In this document: in pieces, positions 61,441 to 64,000 of the stretch
Numbering within the stretch: the first letter of the stretch is position 1
How the letters are laid out: every line of letters starts with the position of its first letter
Source of the DNA: Phymatolithon calcareum
Lineage: Eukaryota; Rhodophyta; Florideophyceae; Hapalidiales
Direction of reading: 5' to 3'
Assembly (NCBI GenBank): GCA_977006965.1
Contig: OZ345369.1
Span: 2,604,001-2,668,000, forward strand
Length of the DNA stretch: 64,000 nt
Position numbers and translations under genes: made by a program
The notes under the pieces: model-generated
Databases searched by the model: none
What the model was told of the DNA's origin: nothing
Seen by the model: the letters and a program-made list of their open reading frames with translations, nothing else

Positions 61441-62178
61441 ATGCCCCCACCTAGTCCTACGCAGCATCAGAATCAAGGCGTAGGTGAGCTTGCGGTCCGT
61501 GGGACACAAGGTCAGCTTACCCAGTCCAGAACGCGCCTGTTTTCATCGAACGCCACTAGCGAACAGCTGGATATCCGTCCTCCCAATTCTACTGGACTGC
61601 AGATTCCTAGCGCCAGACCTCATCCAGAGGCCAGAGACATCACTGCAAATCCAGCCGTTATGGCGCATCGTCCTGAAAATACTCGAAAAGAGCTTGAGGA
61701 TTCTATACGGGCGCTTCCTGCCGAGGTTGCCATCGTTGATCAAATGATTGCCTTGCTCGGTCGTGTGAGGAACGACATAGCTGCAGATATTAACCGGAAG
61801 CACGAGGGAATTCAAACAGAAATAAGATTACTCCATGTTATCATGGACAAGATGAACAAGTCCTTCCTCTGTTTTGCACTGCATGCTAATAGCATGGAGC
61901 TGGGACTTGCGTCAAAAAAGCGGAAAACATTGGAACCACCGTTTGAAAAAGAGCATCTCGATATTTTTCTAAACGCAGAGCAGGGCTTGGAAGAACAGCT
62001 CGTGTTTGTTGTCCTCATATCTGTCACGTCATTCGCATTGAAGCCTTTGTCTGGACCGCAGTACAATTCGCCGCATGATGCCGTATTCGGACACAATCGA
62101 GGGAAATTGCGGACTCGTCCGCGAAGGACTTCGGGGTTCGCCGATACCAAACTCGAGTGGAAACCTTGTGGTCTTTAG
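61441..62178 (+). CDS. Hypothetical protein with coiled-coil region, 245 aa
   Basis: The frame is open from ATG at 61441 to a stop at 62176-62178. The N-terminal 75 residues are Gln/Ser/Pro rich and probably disordered. Residues about 76-145 form a helical, likely coiled-coil segment (RKELEDSIRALPAEVAIVDQ, GIQTEIRLLHVIMDKMNKSF). A basic KKRK near 160 could be a nuclear signal. Residues 185-205 are hydrophobic (LVFVVLISVTSFALKP). No family is recognised. It is among the longest uninterrupted non-transposon frames here, so it may be a real gene. Confidence 0.4.
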   Translation: MPPPSPTQHQNQGVGELAVRGTQGQLTQSRTRLFSSNATSEQLDIRPPNSTGLQIPSARPHPEARDITANPAVMAHRPENTRKELEDSIRALPAEVAIVDQMIALLGRVRNDIAADINRKHEGIQTEIRLLHVIMDKMNKSFLCFALHANSMELGLASKKRKTLEPPFEKEHLDIFLNAEQGLEEQLVFVVLISVTSFALKPLSGPQYNSPHDAVFGHNRGKLRTRPRRTSGFADTKLEWKPCGL

Positions 62179-62439
62179 TACTGTGGTTTGTGTTGGCACA
62201 AAAAGTTGGTGTAACCACAAGGTGGCTAGTGAATCAAGCGACGAACTATTGGAGCAGTCCTGCTGCACACATACCCGCCTGGCTCAAGGCTTTTGGGAAT
62301 TTCGCGGAAACGTAAAAAGTTGTAGAATGTGTAGTGTCTGTGGAAGAGAACACCGATCGCCCGTTTCTGTCCACTACTGCCGGCTCCACTGCATCGAGAG
62401 GATCATCTGGAAGTAGGGACCGGTCCTATACTGTTTCCG

Positions 62440-62633
62440 GGTGGGGGGAATGGCGCTAAGTCTGAGAAATAATTGAAAAATAGAATTAGTGGGGGGAATG
62501 GCGCTGAGATTATATGCGTTTGCGGGCCGTACGGGCATGCATACGAATACGGCCTGTATTCGACGGTGATTTTCAGCGCCATTCCCCCCAAAGTAAAAAT
62601 TCACTAATTTTTTGTGTCGCCATTCCCCCCACC
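62440..62633. mobile_element. MITE with G-rich inverted termini, 194 bp
   Basis: ggtggggggaatggcg at 62440-62455 and its reverse complement at 62618-62633 are perfect inverted termini. A second inner pair (gtggggggaatggcgctgag near 62491 and its partner near 62575) is nested inside, so each end has two copies of the motif. No target duplication could be assigned and no ORF is present. Confidence 0.7.
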
Positions 62634-62699
62634 TGCCAAATTCCGCTTGCAACCAAGTCTCCAGCACTCGAGCCTAATTTTTAGAAAATATTTCGCCGG

Positions 62700-63605
62700 T
62701 CGGCTCCAGGTGGCTCATTTTTTCACTTGCGCGCACAGTTGCGCGCCTGGTACAGTTCGAAAGCTCTCGCCGCGCGCTTTCCAACGGTACCAAGCGCGCA
62801 AGTGTGCGCGAACGGGAACATGGTGCGCCAGAACCCGGGAAATGTTGCCCAAATATTATTAGAATATAGGAATCAAAATTTATGATAGCATAGCAGTCGT
62901 AACATACTAAATTTTATTTATTTTTGACGGGATTCCACGGATTTCAGAGCACCAACTTTCCGTTCGCGCAGTGTTACGCTCTTGGTACCATTCGAAAGTT
63001 CTCATCAAGAGAAAGAGATTGGTACCAAGCGCGCAACTCTGCGCAGAGGGGAAGTTTGTGCGCGGAAACCGTGGAATCGTCCCAAAAGTATATAAAAAAT
63101 AGGATTCTAAATTTAAATTGACATGGTACGGAAAAAAAATGTCCTCCAATTTGGCCCGCCAAAAATCAAAATCCTATTTTTTATATATTTTTGAATACAC
63201 TCCACGGTTTTCAGCGCACCAACTTCCCGTTCGCGCAGAGTTACGCGCTTGGTACCGTTCGAAAGGTCTCATTGAGAGGAAGTTATCGGTATCAAGTACG
63301 CAACTCTGCGCTGACGGGAAGTGGGTGCGCCGAAATCCGGGGAAACGGTCCAAAAATATATAGAAAATAGGATTCTAAATTTAAATTGACATGTTAGGGA
63401 AAAAAAATGTCCGCCAATTTGGCCCGCCAAAAATCAAAATCCTATTTTATATATAATTTTGGGCACACTCCCCGGTTTTCGGCGCACTAACTTCCCGTTC
63501 GCGCAGAATTGCGCGCTTAGTACCGATCTCTTCGTCTCGATTAGAACTTTCGAGCAGTACCAAGCGCGTAACTCTGCGCGGACGGGAAGTTTGTGCGCCA
63601 GATCC
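62700..63605. repeat. Palindromic satellite, four units of about 265 bp
   Basis: Units start at about 62705, 62941, 63210 and 63476 (spacing 236, 269 and 266 bp). Each contains a long imperfect palindrome: an arm like acttcccgttcgcgcagagt, then gcgcttggtacc, a short centre, and the reverse complement of the arm. The linkers between units (aaatataggattctaaattt, then aaaatcaaaatcctattttt) are themselves inverted repeats. The first unit is the most diverged. Confidence 0.8.
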
Positions 63606-64000
63606 GCGCGCTGCTGCGAAAAAGTATGTGAAAAAGTAATTTGGTCTCGAATCTGATTGGTAATTTATATATCATTCATAATAATTTTGAGCATAATTGT
63701 CATTGGCTGTAATCACATTGGGCAGGCCAATAATATGCTGCCATAGGGAATCGATGTGTGCAAGGTTACATTTTGTTCCGCCAATAATATTTCGCCATAA
63801 GACTTATACGAGCAACTGTAAACTGTACTCAATTGTTATTTATTTCAATCTTTTGATTATGAATAATTTGTGATATTTATATAACGTTATTAGAAAAGGG
63901 TCGTTAAGTATAAGTAAATTATAACAGACACGTGTCTTGCAATACATTGCGGAATGTTGGGAAAACGTAATTCTCTAAGTTCATTTGCATGATGCAAAAT
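63606..64000. other. AT-rich sequence, no gene
   Basis: The words caataatat and gccata recur (about 63730 and 63783), and I see no frame of note. Confidence 0.4.

Noticed and set aside
62700-63605. CRISPR array
   Set aside because: The repeat units are about 265 bp and self-complementary over their whole length, with no short repeat-unique spacer pattern and no cas genes.
1-64000. Prokaryotic origin of the whole window because one gene has a Shine-Dalgarno site
   Set aside because: All other recognisable sequence consists of eukaryotic LINE, copia, hAT and Tigger elements with polyadenylation signals. Only the protease segment looks bacterial.

Overview
This is a gene-poor, repeat-dense eukaryotic window. 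It holds layers of retrotransposons and DNA transposons and only a few candidate host genes: a WD40 fragment and one bacterial-looking metalloprotease. There is no bacterial operon structure, and no rRNA gene, convincing tRNA gene or CRISPR array. The LINEs have an AP-endonuclease plus reverse transcriptase, the copia element has a half-tRNA(iMet)-type primer site, there are hAT elements with 8-bp target duplications, and there is a Tigger/pogo-like DDE transposase. Together these suggest a repeat-rich protist or alga; a red alga or an oomycete would fit, but the sequence alone does not decide it.

Layout. 1-4.5 kb: no clear gene at first, then a hAT-like MITE (1463-1817), a frameshifted gag-like remnant and a WD40 fragment. 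4.5-12.4 kb: pieces of four LINE families, called A, B, C and D here. 12.4-13.9 kb: an unidentified gene remnant and a 750-bp hAT carrying a zinc-finger ORF. 14.3-19.2 kb: the best-preserved LINE (family A, minus strand), with an intact coiled-coil ORF1 and an ORF2 broken only by two in-frame stops. 20.4-28.7 kb: two decayed LINE-B copies on the plus strand, the second split by a 327-bp MITE. 31.1-33.1 kb: a Tigger/pogo-like element with an uninterrupted transposase. 33.7-41.5 kb: LINE-A and LINE-B copies in both orientations, one holding a LINE-in-LINE insertion with a 13-bp target duplication. 41.5-45.4 kb: an astacin-family protease gene with a Shine-Dalgarno-like leader, lying between inverted copies of a piggyBac-like sequence. 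45.4-57.2 kb: a nest in which a 7.8-kb copia element interrupts a LINE-D reverse transcriptase and is itself interrupted by two hAT elements. 57-64 kb: unidentified gene debris, a coiled-coil ORF, a small MITE and a satellite of long palindromic units.

The genes mainly record transposition history. For most nested insertions the target duplication and the interrupted host motif can both be read, so the relative order of events is recoverable: LINE-D, then copia, then two hATs; LINE-A, then a 5'-truncated LINE-A; LINE-B, then a MITE. Family names A-D are local labels. Boundaries are read by eye and are exact only where a target duplication is given.
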